A stretch of 58,204 bases of DNA from Streptomyces sp. NP160 (GTDB taxonomy: Bacteria; Actinomycetota; Actinomycetes; Actinomycetales; Quadrisphaeraceae), in NCBI RefSeq assembly GCF_006335115.1, contig NZ_VDMJ01000005.1, forward strand, positions 40,504 through 98,707. The letters are read 5' to 3'. Under the pieces are notes generated by a model that ran no database searches, was not told the origin of the DNA, and saw only the letters and a list, made by a program, of their open reading frames with translations. Position 1 is the stretch's first letter. Each line of letters starts with the position of its first letter. Positions 7,686 to 16,392 of the stretch are shown here, in pieces. Position numbers and translations under genes: made by a program.

Positions 7686-8663
7686 GTGACCACAGCCACA
7701 CCTGCGGCGTCGGAGCTGACGCCGGAACAGCGCACCACCTACCAGGCCCCCCAGGGGCAGGCCGCCCGCGACCGGCGCGAGGCCCGGCGCCGCCGGATCC
7801 CGCTGCTGCCCGCCCTGGTCTTCACGATCGCCGCGACCCAGCTGCCGTTCCTCGCGACCATCGTCATCTCGTTCATGGACTACCGGGCCCTGAGGCCCGA
7901 CCAGCGCGGCTTCACCGGCTTCGACAACTACGTCCAGGTCTTCACCAACCCGGCGATCCGCCAGGCCGTGCTCACGACCATCCTGCTGACGGCCACCGTC
8001 GTCATCGTCAGCCTCGTGCTCGGCACCGCCATCGCGCTCCTGCTCGACAGGAAGTTCATCGGCCGCGGCGCGGTGCGTACGATGATGATCGCGCCGTTCC
8101 TCGTGGTCCCCGTGGCCGCGGCCCTGCTGTGGAAGCACGGCATCCTCAACTCCGGCTACGGCCTCATCAACGGCGTGCTCACCTGGGTCTGGGGGATCTT
8201 CGGCTCCGACAGCCCCCCGCAGCCCGCGTGGCTGACCGACTACCCCCTGCTGTCCATCGAGCTCTCGCTCATCTGGCAGTGGACGCCCTTCATGATGCTG
8301 ATCCTGCTGGCGGGCCTGCAGTCCAAGCCCGGTGACGTGGTCGAGGCCGCCCGCATGGACGGCGCCGGGAGCTGGCAGATCTTCCGCTACATCACGTTCC
8401 CGCACCTGCGCCGCTACCTCGAGCTGGGCGGCCTGCTCGGGTCGATCTACATCGTCCAGGCCTTCGACGCCGTCTTCATCATCAGCGCCGGCGCCCTCGG
8501 CACCGCCAACCTGCCCTACACGATCTACGCGACCTTCTTCCAGCAGCAGAACTACGGCCTGGCCTCGGCGCAGGGCGTGGTCGTGGTGATCGGCACGATC
8601 ATCATCGCGACCTTCGCGCTGCGCACCGTGTCCAGCCTGTTCGACGAGGAGACCGGCCGATGA
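7686..8663 (+). CDS. ABC transporter permease (MalF-like)
   Basis: A 325-residue inner-membrane permease with six predicted helices after a 40-residue cytosolic leader. The EAA loop that contacts the ATPase is seen as DVVEAARMDGAGSWQIFRYITFP around residue 218. Starts GTG 7686 with a GGAAGAAGGA site upstream and ends overlapping the ATG of the second permease (ATGA). Works with the binding lipoprotein and the partner permease to import a sugar alcohol. No ATP-binding subunit is encoded in this operon, so a shared ATPase of the MsiK type elsewhere in the genome is probably used, as is common in actinobacteria. Confidence 0.9.
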   Translation: MTTATPAASELTPEQRTTYQAPQGQAARDRREARRRRIPLLPALVFTIAATQLPFLATIVISFMDYRALRPDQRGFTGFDNYVQVFTNPAIRQAVLTTILLTATVVIVSLVLGTAIALLLDRKFIGRGAVRTMMIAPFLVVPVAAALLWKHGILNSGYGLINGVLTWVWGIFGSDSPPQPAWLTDYPLLSIELSLIWQWTPFMMLILLAGLQSKPGDVVEAARMDGAGSWQIFRYITFPHLRRYLELGGLLGSIYIVQAFDAVFIISAGALGTANLPYTIYATFFQQQNYGLASAQGVVVVIGTIIIATFALRTVSSLFDEETGR

Positions 8664-9547
8664 GCACGCACACGAACGCCGCCGTCGCCGCCACCTCCTT
8701 CAAGGGCACGGGAGCGCGCAGGAAGCGGCGCACGCCCGACCAGGGCGGCCACCCCGCGTGGGGGATCGCCGCCTGGGCGGTCGGGCTGCTCTTCGCGGCG
8801 CCCGTGCTCTTCATGCTGCTGACGTCGTTCCACTCCGAGACGGACGCCGCCACCAACCCGCCGTCGGTGCTCGCCCCCCTGACCCTGGACGGCTACCGGT
8901 CCTTCTTCGCCGGGCAGCCGTGGCCGCCGCTCATCAACTCCCTCACGGCGTCGGTGGTCTCCACGCTGCTGGTGCTCGTGCTGGCGGTCCCCGCGGCCTA
9001 CGCCCTGAGCATCAAGCCGGTCGAGAAGTGGACCGACGTCCTGTTCTTCTTCCTCTCCACCAAGTTCCTGCCGATCGTGGCCGGGCTGCTGCCGCTGTAC
9101 CTGTTCGCCAACTCCGTCGGCGTGCTCGACAACATCAGCTTCCTGGTGCTGCTCTACACCTCGATGAACCTGCCGATCGCGGTGTGGATGATGCGCAGCT
9201 TCCTGGCCGAGGTGCCGGTGGAGATGATGGAGGCGGCCCAGCTCGACGGCGCCGGCCTCATCACCATGCTGCGCTCGGTGGTGGCGCCGGTCGCGCTGCC
9301 CGGCATCGCGGCCACCTCGCTGATCTGCTTCATCTTCAGCTGGAACGAGCTGCTGCTCGCCCGGACGCTGACCTCGACGGTGGCGAGCACCTCCCCGGTG
9401 TTCCTCACCAGCTTCGCCACCAGCCAGGGCCTCTTCCTGGCGCAGGTGTGCGCGGCCGCCGTCGTCATCTCCCTGCCCGTGCTCGCCGCGGGCTTCGCCG
9501 CCCAGGACAAGCTGGTGCAGGGCCTCTCGCTCGGCGCCGTCAAGTGA
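8660..9547 (+). CDS. ABC transporter permease (MalG-like)
   Basis: A 295-residue permease with six helices. The EAA loop is VEMMEAAQLDGAGLITMLRSVVAP around residue 190. The N-terminal 30 residues are basic and cytosolic. The ATG overlaps the stop of the first permease, and its own stop overlaps the GTG of the SDR gene, so importer and catabolic enzyme are translationally coupled. It forms the membrane channel together with the preceding permease. Confidence 0.9.
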   Translation: MSTHTNAAVAATSFKGTGARRKRRTPDQGGHPAWGIAAWAVGLLFAAPVLFMLLTSFHSETDAATNPPSVLAPLTLDGYRSFFAGQPWPPLINSLTASVVSTLLVLVLAVPAAYALSIKPVEKWTDVLFFFLSTKFLPIVAGLLPLYLFANSVGVLDNISFLVLLYTSMNLPIAVWMMRSFLAEVPVEMMEAAQLDGAGLITMLRSVVAPVALPGIAATSLICFIFSWNELLLARTLTSTVASTSPVFLTSFATSQGLFLAQVCAAAVVISLPVLAAGFAAQDKLVQGLSLGAVK

Positions 9548-10353
9548 GCACCGCCGCCACCGCCGCCCGGCAGCCCGAGCGCTCCGCCGTCGTCACCGGC
9601 GCGGCGGGGGGCATCGGGCAGGCGGTGGCGGCACGGCTGAGCGCCGACGGCTTCGCCGTCACCCTGCTCGACCTCGAGCGCAGCGCCCCCGCGCTGGCCG
9701 GGGTCGAGCGACGCCTGCAGGAGGCGAGCGGCGCGGCGGTGCGCAGCGACCACGTGGACGTCACCGACGAGCACTCGGTGGACCGGGCGCTGCAGGCCCA
9801 CGCCGAGGCGTTCGGGGGTCTCGACGTGGTCGTCGCCAACGCCGGGATCGCCGTCACCGCGCCGCTGCTGGAGACCACCACGGAGCAGTGGGACACCACG
9901 ATGGCCGTCAACGTGCGGGGCGTGGCGAACTGCTACCGCTCCGGCGCCCGGATCATGGTCGACCAGGGGCGCGGCGGCCGGCTCATCGGCGCGGCGTCCG
10001 TCGCCGCCCACCGGGCCGGGCGCTGGCAGAGCGCCTACTCCGCCTCGAAGTTCGCCGTGCGCGGGCTCACCCAGGCCGTGGCCCTGGAGCTCGCCGAGCA
10101 CCAGGTCACCGCCAACTGCTACAGCCCCGGCGTGGTGCAGACCCCGATGTGGGACACCATCGACGCCGCGCTGGGGGAGCGCACCGGCGCCGAGCCGGGC
10201 GCGCCGATGGCCGCGATGACCGGCCAGATCGCCCTCGGACGCCTGCAGACGCCGGGCGACGTGGCCGGTGTGGTCTCCTTCCTGGCGTCGCCCGACGCGG
10301 CGTACATCACCGGCCAGTCCGTCGTCGTCGACGGCGGCATGTGGTTCTCCTGA
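9544..10353 (+). CDS. Short-chain dehydrogenase (polyol dehydrogenase-like SDR)
   Basis: A 269-residue classical SDR. The cofactor motif TGAAGGIG lies at residues 18-25, NAG near 99, and the catalytic Ser, Tyr and Lys at about 152, 165 and 169 (YSASK). The C-terminus SVVVDGGMW is typical. D43 after the second strand favours NAD over NADP. The GTG start overlaps the permease stop. Its position directly after the transporter suggests it oxidises the imported polyol to a ketose, like sorbitol dehydrogenase SmoS. Acetoin reductase-like enzymes look similar, so the substrate is inferred from context. Confidence 0.87.
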   Translation: MSTAATAARQPERSAVVTGAAGGIGQAVAARLSADGFAVTLLDLERSAPALAGVERRLQEASGAAVRSDHVDVTDEHSVDRALQAHAEAFGGLDVVVANAGIAVTAPLLETTTEQWDTTMAVNVRGVANCYRSGARIMVDQGRGGRLIGAASVAAHRAGRWQSAYSASKFAVRGLTQAVALELAEHQVTANCYSPGVVQTPMWDTIDAALGERTGAEPGAPMAAMTGQIALGRLQTPGDVAGVVSFLASPDAAYITGQSVVVDGGMWFS

Positions 10354-10388
10354 CCGCACCACCCGACCACCAGGACCGTGGAGGACCC

Positions 10389-11024
10389 GTGGAGCTCTAC
10401 CTCGACACCGCGGACCGCGAGGCCGCCGCGCCCCTGCTGGCCACGGGCGTCTTCCGGGGGATCACCACCAACCCGGTGATCCTGCAGCGCGCGGGCCTGG
10501 GCAGCGACGACGTCCCCGCCGTCCACGACTGGGCCGTCGGCCACGGCGCGCAGGTGGTGTTCCTGCAGACCTGGGGCGCCACCGCCGAGGAGATGGCCGG
10601 GCGCGGGCGCCGGCTCGCGGGCCTGTCCGAGCGCGTGGTGGTCAAGCTGCCCGCGACGCTCGACGGCACCACGGCCTGCGCCCAGCTGGCGGCGGAGGGC
10701 GTGCCGACGCTCCTCACCGCGGCCCACACCACCGCCCACGCCGTGCTGGCCGGCGCCGCCGGCGCCCGCTGGGTGGCGCCCTACGTCAGCAAGGTCGACG
10801 ACGACGAGGGCCGCGCCGTCGACGTCGTGGTGGCCATGCACCGCGCGCTCGCGGGCAGCGGCACCGCCGTGCTCGCCGCGAGCCTGCGCAGCCTGGACGC
10901 GGTGGGCGCCCTCGCCGCGGCGGGCGTGCCCGCCGCCACGATCGGCACCGCCCTCGCCGAGGAGCTGTTCACCCACCCGCTGACCCTGGACGCCGACCGG
11001 CGCTTCCACGAGGCCGCCGGCTGA
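10389..11024 (+). CDS. Transaldolase-like / fructose-6-phosphate aldolase family protein
   Basis: A 211-residue TalC/FSA-type class I aldolase. It starts MELYLDTADRE, followed by GITTNPVIL near residue 24. The Schiff-base lysine is K86 (VVVKLPAT), and YVSKVDD lies near residue 136. The length matches the short FSA/TalC subfamily rather than true transaldolase (over 300 residues). Start GTG 10389 with GGAGG upstream. It is located between two polyol dehydrogenases, so it probably cleaves or interconverts the sugar or its phosphate downstream of oxidation. Confidence 0.85.
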   Translation: MELYLDTADREAAAPLLATGVFRGITTNPVILQRAGLGSDDVPAVHDWAVGHGAQVVFLQTWGATAEEMAGRGRRLAGLSERVVVKLPATLDGTTACAQLAAEGVPTLLTAAHTTAHAVLAGAAGARWVAPYVSKVDDDEGRAVDVVVAMHRALAGSGTAVLAASLRSLDAVGALAAAGVPAATIGTALAEELFTHPLTLDADRRFHEAAG

Positions 11025-11081
11025 GGCGCCGGCGCAGCCCAGCCACCCACCGCACCGCCCTGCACCGACACGGAGGCACCG

Positions 11082-12587
11082 ATGCCCGACCAGGCCACCG
11101 CGCTGAACGCCCAGAACCTCCCCGAGATCGGCACGCGCGTCCCGGTGCCCGGCTACGACAGGTCGGCCGTCACCGCGGGCGTCGTCCACTTCGGGGTCGG
11201 CGGGTTCCACCGCGCGCACCAGGCGATGTACCTCGACCGGCTCCTCGCCGACGACTTCGACGCCGCCCGGCACTACGGCATCTGCGGCGTGGGGGTGCTC
11301 CCCGGCGACGCGCGCATGCGCGACGCCATGGCCGCCCAGGACCGCCTGTACACGCTGGTGCTGAAGCACCCCGACGGGTCGCTCGAGCCGCGCGTCATCG
11401 GCTCGGTGGTGGAGTACCTGTTCGCCCCCGACGACCCCGAGGCGGTGGTGGAGAAGCTGGCCGCCCCGACCACGCGGATCGTCTCGCTGACGGTCACCGA
11501 GGGCGGCTACAACCTCGACGACAGCACCGGCGCGTTCGTCACCGACACCCCTGCCGTGGCCGCCGACGCCGCGGCCGGGTCCGCCGCCGAGAAGCTCACC
11601 ACGGTGTTCGGCCTCGTGGTGGAGGCCCTGGTGCGCCGCCGTGAGCGCGGCCTGGAGCCGTTCACGGTGATGAGCTGCGACAACCTGCAGGGCAACGGCC
11701 ACCTCGCCCAGACGGCCTTCTCCGCGTTCGCGTCCCTGCGCGAGGAGGGGCTGGGGGAGTGGGTTCGCGAGCACGTGCGCTTCCCGAACTCCATGGTGGA
11801 CCGGATCACCCCGGCGACCACCCCCGACGACGTCGCGCTGGTGGAGCGCGAGTTCGGCATCGCCGACGCGTGGCCGGTGGTGTGCGAGCCGTTCACCCAG
11901 TGGGCCCTGGAGGACGCCTTCGGCGCCGGCCGGCCCCCGCTGGAGGAGGTCGGGGTGCAGGTGGTGCCCGACGTCGAGCCGTACGAGCTCATGAAGCTGC
12001 GGCTGCTCAACGCCAGCCACCAGGCGCTGGCCTACTTCGGGCGCCTGCTCGACCACGAGCTCGTCGACGGCGCCGCGACGGACCCCGACCTGCGCCCCTT
12101 CGTGCGGGCGTACATGGACGCCGAGGCCACGCCCACGCTCGCCCCCGTGCCCGGGGTGGACCTCGAGGAGTACAAGGACACCCTCGAGGAGCGCTTCGGC
12201 AACCCCCACGTGCGCGACACCACCGCGCGGCTCGCCGCGGAGAGCTCCGACCGCATCCCCAAGTGGCTGGTCCCGGTCGTGCGCGCGAACCTGGCCGCGG
12301 GCCGCGACGTCCACCGCGCTGCCGCCGTCATCGCCAGCTGGGCGCGCTACGCCGAGGGCGTCGACGAGCACGGCGAGCCCATCACCGTGGTCGACCGCCG
12401 CCGGGAGCGGGTCCTCGAGGCGGCGCAGCGCCAGCTCGGCGACGACCCGCTGGCCTTCGTCCGGGACCGCGAGCTCTTCGGCGACCTCGCCGACGACGAG
12501 CGCTTCACCGCCGCCTACCTCGACGCGCTGCGCGGCCTGCACGACGACGGCACCCGTGCGACCCTGCGGAGGGTCCTGCGACAGTGA
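11082..12587 (+). CDS. Mannitol dehydrogenase family protein (polyol 2-dehydrogenase)
   Basis: A 501-residue long-chain dehydrogenase of the mannitol 2-dehydrogenase/fructuronate reductase family. Signatures include GVGGFHRAHQAMY near residue 32, TVTEGGYNLD, MSCDNLQGNG, FPNSMVDRITP, and the catalytic KLRLLNASHQAL (K-x4-N-x2-H) near residue 305. The length is usual for the family. ATG 11082 follows CGGAGG. Converts a C5 or C6 polyol to its ketose with NAD+; mannitol, sorbitol and arabitol are all plausible. The stop overlaps the GTG of the LacI regulator. Confidence 0.9.
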   Translation: MPDQATALNAQNLPEIGTRVPVPGYDRSAVTAGVVHFGVGGFHRAHQAMYLDRLLADDFDAARHYGICGVGVLPGDARMRDAMAAQDRLYTLVLKHPDGSLEPRVIGSVVEYLFAPDDPEAVVEKLAAPTTRIVSLTVTEGGYNLDDSTGAFVTDTPAVAADAAAGSAAEKLTTVFGLVVEALVRRRERGLEPFTVMSCDNLQGNGHLAQTAFSAFASLREEGLGEWVREHVRFPNSMVDRITPATTPDDVALVEREFGIADAWPVVCEPFTQWALEDAFGAGRPPLEEVGVQVVPDVEPYELMKLRLLNASHQALAYFGRLLDHELVDGAATDPDLRPFVRAYMDAEATPTLAPVPGVDLEEYKDTLEERFGNPHVRDTTARLAAESSDRIPKWLVPVVRANLAAGRDVHRAAAVIASWARYAEGVDEHGEPITVVDRRRERVLEAAQRQLGDDPLAFVRDRELFGDLADDERFTAAYLDALRGLHDDGTRATLRRVLRQ

Positions 12588-13672
12588 CCCCCATGGCCGA
12601 CCCGGTGGTCCGCAGCGCGCCTGCCGCGCCGTCGTCCGGATCGTCGCGGGCGGGGCGCGCCACGCTCGTCGACGTCGCCGCGGCGGCGGGCACGAGCGCC
12701 TCCACCGTCTCGCGCGTCCTGCACGGCGGCGCCGGGGTCACCGACGAGCTCGCCGAGCGGGTGCGCAGGGCCGCGCGCGAGCTCGGCTACTCCGTCAACC
12801 GGCAGGCGCGCACCCTGCGCCGCGGCAAGGACACCGCCATCGGCGTCGCCCTGGAGGACTTCACCATCCCCTTCTTCGGGCGCATCGTGGCCCAGGTCGA
12901 GCAGGCCGCTCACGAGCGCGGCTACGGCGTCGTCATCACCTGCGCCGGCTCCGGGCGCTCGGAGGAGGAGGCCGTCGAGCCGCTGCTGTCCCGCAGCGTC
13001 GCGGGACTCGTGGTGGCCACCGGCACCGCCGGCGCGCCGGAGGGCTACCTGGCCGAGCTGGCCGCGGAGCTGCCGGTGGTGCAGGTCGACGCCGTCGCCG
13101 CGAGCGCCCACTCCGACACGGTCGGCATCGACAACGAGGCGGCGGGCCGGCTGCTCACCGAGCACCTCATCGCCCACGGGCACCGCCGGATCCTCTTCGT
13201 CGGCTCCGGTCCGGCGGCGACCACGGTGCAGCTGCGCCGGCGCGGCTACGAGGCGGCCATGCGCGAGGCCGGCCTCGAGCCCCTCTCGACGTGGCTCGGG
13301 TACCTGCCGAGCGAGACCACCGAGCGCGCCGTGGACGTGCTGCGCGAGCACGCGGGCAGCAGCGCCCCGGACGGCGGGATCACCGCCGTGCTGTCCGGCG
13401 TCGCCCGGGTCACCATGGGCCTGGCCTCCGCCATGGCCCGCCTCGGGCTGCGCGACCTCGCCTACGCCGCCGTCGACGACCTGGCCGGCGCCGACGCCTT
13501 CAGCCCGCCCCTGACGGTGCTCGAGCAGGACGTCGAGGCCATCGGGGCCCGCGCCGCCCAGCTGCTGTTCGCCCGCATCGACGGTGACCGGCGCCCCCCG
13601 GTCCACGAGCAGGTCCCGCTCCGGCTCATCGTCAGGGGCTCCGGGGAGCTGCCCCCGCGCGCGCCGCGCTGA
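12584..13672 (+). CDS. LacI-family transcriptional regulator
   Basis: A 362-residue regulator. The DNA-binding helix-turn-helix is at residues about 28-50 (LVDVAAAAGTSASTVSRVL) with the hinge near 80. A periplasmic-binding-protein-like effector domain follows. The GTG at 12584 overlaps the upstream stop and has GGAGGG at a workable distance; ATG 12593 is the alternative. As the last gene of the polyol operon it probably binds the palindrome at 6001-6014 and is relieved by the polyol or a product, controlling its own synthesis too. The effector is not identifiable. Confidence 0.88.
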   Translation: MTPMADPVVRSAPAAPSSGSSRAGRATLVDVAAAAGTSASTVSRVLHGGAGVTDELAERVRRAARELGYSVNRQARTLRRGKDTAIGVALEDFTIPFFGRIVAQVEQAAHERGYGVVITCAGSGRSEEEAVEPLLSRSVAGLVVATGTAGAPEGYLAELAAELPVVQVDAVAASAHSDTVGIDNEAAGRLLTEHLIAHGHRRILFVGSGPAATTVQLRRRGYEAAMREAGLEPLSTWLGYLPSETTERAVDVLREHAGSSAPDGGITAVLSGVARVTMGLASAMARLGLRDLAYAAVDDLAGADAFSPPLTVLEQDVEAIGARAAQLLFARIDGDRRPPVHEQVPLRLIVRGSGELPPRAPR

Positions 13673-13705
13673 GGCGGGGTGCGGACGCACTCGTAGGGTG
13701 GGGGT

Positions 13706-14503
13706 GTGCTCGTGGCCCTCGACGTCGACGGGACGATCGTCGACCACGACCTCGGCCTGTCCGACCGCGTCCGCGACGCCGTCCGCGACGTCGCCGCCGC
13801 GGGCCACCACGTGGTGGTCGCCACCGGGCGCTCCCTGGCCTCGACCCAGCCGGTGCTGGACGCCCTCGGCCTCGACTCCGGCTACGTGGTGTGCAGCAAC
13901 GGCGCCGTCACCGCCCGCCTGGACCCGGCGCTGCCCGGGGGCCACGAGCTGGTGGACGTCGTCACCTTCGACCCGGCCGAGGCGCTGGAGCTGCTGCACT
14001 CCGAGCTGCCCGACGCCGCCTTCGCCGTGGAGGTCTCCGACGGGGGCGTGCTCGTGGCCGGTGCCTTCCCCGACGGGGAGCTCGACGGCGCGCTGCGGGC
14101 TGTGGAGTTCGCCCAGCTGGCGGGGCAGCGCGCCACCCGCGTGGTGGTCCGCAGCCCCGAGCACACCACCGCCGACTTCGTCGAGCTGGTCGGCCGCGTC
14201 GGCCTGCACGGCGTGAACTACGCCGTCGGCTGGACCGCCTGGCTCGACCTGGCGCCGCTCGGCGTCACCAAGGCCAGCGCCCTGGAGCCCGTCCGCGCGC
14301 GGCTCGGCGTGCCGCGTGCCGCCACCCTCGCCGTCGGTGACGGCCGCAACGACGTCGAGATGCTGCGCTGGGCCGCGCGCGGCGTGGCCATGGGGCAGGG
14401 CCCGGTGGAGGTCCGGCAGGCCGCCGACGAGGTGACCGCCGGGGTCGCCGAGGACGGCCTGGCCGACGTCCTCGAGGGCCTGCTGGTGCGGGCCGCCTCG
14501 TGA
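13706..14503 (+). CDS. HAD-superfamily phosphatase (Cof type)
   Basis: A 265-residue Cof-type HAD hydrolase. Motif I is ALDVDGTIVD (nucleophile D near residue 5), motif II ATGR, motif III K at about 190 (GVTKASAL), and motif IV GDGRNDVEML. A C2 cap lies between motifs II and III. Such enzymes dephosphorylate sugar phosphates or flavin/PLP-type cofactors. It starts GTG 13706, 33 bases after the regulator, and is followed closely by a paralogue. A role on a phosphorylated product of the polyol pathway is only suggested by position. Confidence 0.85.
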   Translation: MLVALDVDGTIVDHDLGLSDRVRDAVRDVAAAGHHVVVATGRSLASTQPVLDALGLDSGYVVCSNGAVTARLDPALPGGHELVDVVTFDPAEALELLHSELPDAAFAVEVSDGGVLVAGAFPDGELDGALRAVEFAQLAGQRATRVVVRSPEHTTADFVELVGRVGLHGVNYAVGWTAWLDLAPLGVTKASALEPVRARLGVPRAATLAVGDGRNDVEMLRWAARGVAMGQGPVEVRQAADEVTAGVAEDGLADVLEGLLVRAAS

Positions 14504-14522
14504 GCCCCGTCGTGAGCGCCCG

Positions 14523-15332
14523 GTGACCGCGACCGAGCGCGTGCGCCTGGTCGCCACCGACCTCGACGGCACCGTGGTCCGTCGGGACGGGAGCATCTCG
14601 CCGCGCACCCGTGCCGCCTTCGACGCCTGCCGCGCGGCGGGGGTGCACGTCGTGGCCGTCACCGGCCGGCCGCCGCGCTGGGTGGTCGACCTCGCCGACC
14701 TGTTCGGTCCCGTGGTGGTGGTCTGCGCCAACGGCGCCATCACGTTCGACCTGGGCACGCGCACGGTCCTCGGCTCGCACACCGTGCCTCCGGCCGCGGT
14801 GCTCGAGGCGGTGCCCGCGGTGCGCCGGGAGCTGCCCGGCGTGTCCGCCGCCCTGGAGACCCTGGAGGGCTTCCGCCACGAGCCCGCCTACGTGCCCCGC
14901 TACGACGCCCGCCGCACCGCCGTGGTCGGTGAGCTGCCCGAGCTGCTCGCCGACGACCCGGGCGTGGTGAAGCTCCTGCTGCGCGAGGAGAGCACACCGT
15001 CGGACCGCCTCCTCGACGTCGTCAGGCGCGCCGCCGGGCACCTCGTCGAGCCCACGCACTCCGGCATGGACGGGCTCGTGGAGGTCTCCGCCCGCGGCGT
15101 GAGCAAGGCCAGCGCGCTCGCGGAGCTGGCGGCCGGGCTCGGCGTCGACGCCTCCGAGGTCGCCGCCTTCGGCGACATGCCCAACGACCTGCCGATGCTG
15201 CGCTGGGCCGGCCACTCCTACGGCATCGGCGGCGGGCACCCCGACGTGCTGTCCGCCGCGGGCGGTGTGACGGCCCCCTGCGAGGAGGACGGCGTGGCGC
15301 AGGTGCTCGAGCGCCTGCTCGCCTCCACCTGA
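14523..15332 (+). CDS. HAD-superfamily phosphatase (Cof type), second copy
   Basis: A 269-residue Cof-type HAD protein related to its upstream neighbour. Motif I is ATDLDGTVVR, motif II VTGRPPR, motif III SKASAL, and motif IV FGDMPNDLPML. The start is GTG 14523, nineteen bases after the preceding stop. Tandem related HADs may have arisen by duplication, but they have diverged strongly. It is the last gene before a convergent hairpin terminator. Substrate unknown. Confidence 0.85.
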   Translation: MTATERVRLVATDLDGTVVRRDGSISPRTRAAFDACRAAGVHVVAVTGRPPRWVVDLADLFGPVVVVCANGAITFDLGTRTVLGSHTVPPAAVLEAVPAVRRELPGVSAALETLEGFRHEPAYVPRYDARRTAVVGELPELLADDPGVVKLLLREESTPSDRLLDVVRRAAGHLVEPTHSGMDGLVEVSARGVSKASALAELAAGLGVDASEVAAFGDMPNDLPMLRWAGHSYGIGGGHPDVLSAAGGVTAPCEEDGVAQVLERLLAST

Positions 15333-15353
15333 CCTGCCCCGCCTGACCCGCTG

Positions 15354-15393
15354 CCGAGCGCCCGGTCGCGGTTCCGCGGGGGGCGACGCTCGG
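15354..15393. terminator. Hairpin between convergent genes
   Basis: CCGAGCG at 15354-15360 pairs with CGCTCGG at 15387-15393, and CGCGG/CCGCG forms an inner stem. It sits exactly between the convergent HAD gene and the small minus-strand gene. No U tract is evident, as is usual in GC-rich actinobacteria. Confidence 0.5.
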
Positions 15394-15849
15394 TCAGGCC
15401 CTGACGAGGGCCTCCACCTGGGCCACCGCTCGGTCGGCGGCCGCGGCGCCGGTGGGGTCGGACAGCACGGACGGGTCGGTGCGCGCGCGCACCCTCGCCA
15501 TGGTCACCGCCTCCGCGGCCTGGGCCGCGAGCGTCGCCGCCCGGGACAGGCGCGCGTGGTGCTCACCCGCGGCGCCGCCGGGGACCTCCAGGCCCGCGCT
15601 CGGCGCCGCCGCCTGCTCGGCCGCGCAGGCGGCGCGCACCTCGTCCAGGCAGACGGCCAGCCGCGCGCCGCACAGCTCGAGCGCGTCGCGCAGCGGGCCG
15701 CCGGGCACCCCCTCCAGCAGCTGGTGGTACCGGTCCACGGCGCGGCGGAACCTGTCGTGCAGGCGCCGCCACACCCCGCCCTCACCCAGCTCGAGGTCGT
15801 CGGGGGAGCGGCGCGCGAGCACATCGCGCAGTCGCCTCCTGGGGGGCAT
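15394..15849 (-). CDS. Hypothetical helical protein downstream of bpa
   Basis: A 151-residue soluble protein with no signal peptide or membrane segment. The sequence is mostly predicted helix, rich in Arg/Glu/Ala, with two cysteines in CGARLAVCLDEVRAAC near residue 60. I do not recognise a characterised family. It begins 15 bases after the proteasome activator gene and is probably in the same transcript as the quinone oxidoreductase and bpa. A link with proteasome function is only positional. Confidence 0.65.
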   Translation of the reverse strand: MPPRRRLRDVLARRSPDDLELGEGGVWRRLHDRFRRAVDRYHQLLEGVPGGPLRDALELCGARLAVCLDEVRAACAAEQAAAPSAGLEVPGGAAGEHHARLSRAATLAAQAAEAVTMARVRARTDPSVLSDPTGAAAADRAVAQVEALVRA

Positions 15850-15864
15850 GCGCCGGTCAGCCGC

Positions 15865-16392
15865 TCAGAGGTACTGGCCGGTGGACCCCTGCCCCGGCTG
15901 GCCGGGCCCGCCGGGCCCGCCCGGACCCGGCGGCAGCGCCCGGCGCATCTGCTCCAGCTGCGAGCGCGCCGCCACCTGCTGCGCGACGAGCGCCGTCTGG
16001 ATGCCGTGGAAGAGCCCCTCCAGCCAGCCGACCAGCTGGGCCTGCGCGATCCGCAGCTCGGCGTCCGAGGGCGTCTCGCCCTCCCCGAACGGCAGCGAGA
16101 TGCGCCGCAGCTCGGCCACCAGCTCCGGGCTGAGCCCGTCCTCCAGCTCGGCCAGCGAGCGCTCGTGCACCTGGGCGAGGCGCGCACGGCCCGCCTCGTC
16201 GAGCGGTGCGCCGCGCACCTCCTCGAGCAGCTGGCGCACCATGCTCCCGATCCGCATCACCTTGGCCGGCTGCTCCACGCTGCCGACGGCGCGGGCGGCC
16301 TGGGAGTCCTCCCCGCCCGCTGACAGCGCCGTCCCGGAGACCACCACCACGGGGTCCGCCTGCTCCTGCTGACCACCCGACTGCTCGCTCAC
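15865..16392 (-). CDS. bpa: Bacterial proteasome activator (Bpa/PafE)
   Basis: A 175-residue member of the Bpa/PafE (DUF2587) family. The central part (SVEQPAKVMRIGSMVRQLLEEVR ... AELRRISLPF ... AQAQLVGWLEGLFHGIQ) is the helical core that forms a dodecameric ring. The final GQYL is the HbYX-type tail that docks on and opens the 20S core particle. In Mycobacterium tuberculosis the homologue PafE stimulates ATP-independent degradation of unfolded proteins. The GTG start overlaps the stop of the quinone oxidoreductase gene. Recognition of the family is strong; it implies that the organism has a 20S proteasome. Confidence 0.92.
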   Translation of the reverse strand: MSEQSGGQQEQADPVVVVSGTALSAGGEDSQAARAVGSVEQPAKVMRIGSMVRQLLEEVRGAPLDEAGRARLAQVHERSLAELEDGLSPELVAELRRISLPFGEGETPSDAELRIAQAQLVGWLEGLFHGIQTALVAQQVAARSQLEQMRRALPPGPGGPGGPGQPGQGSTGQYL

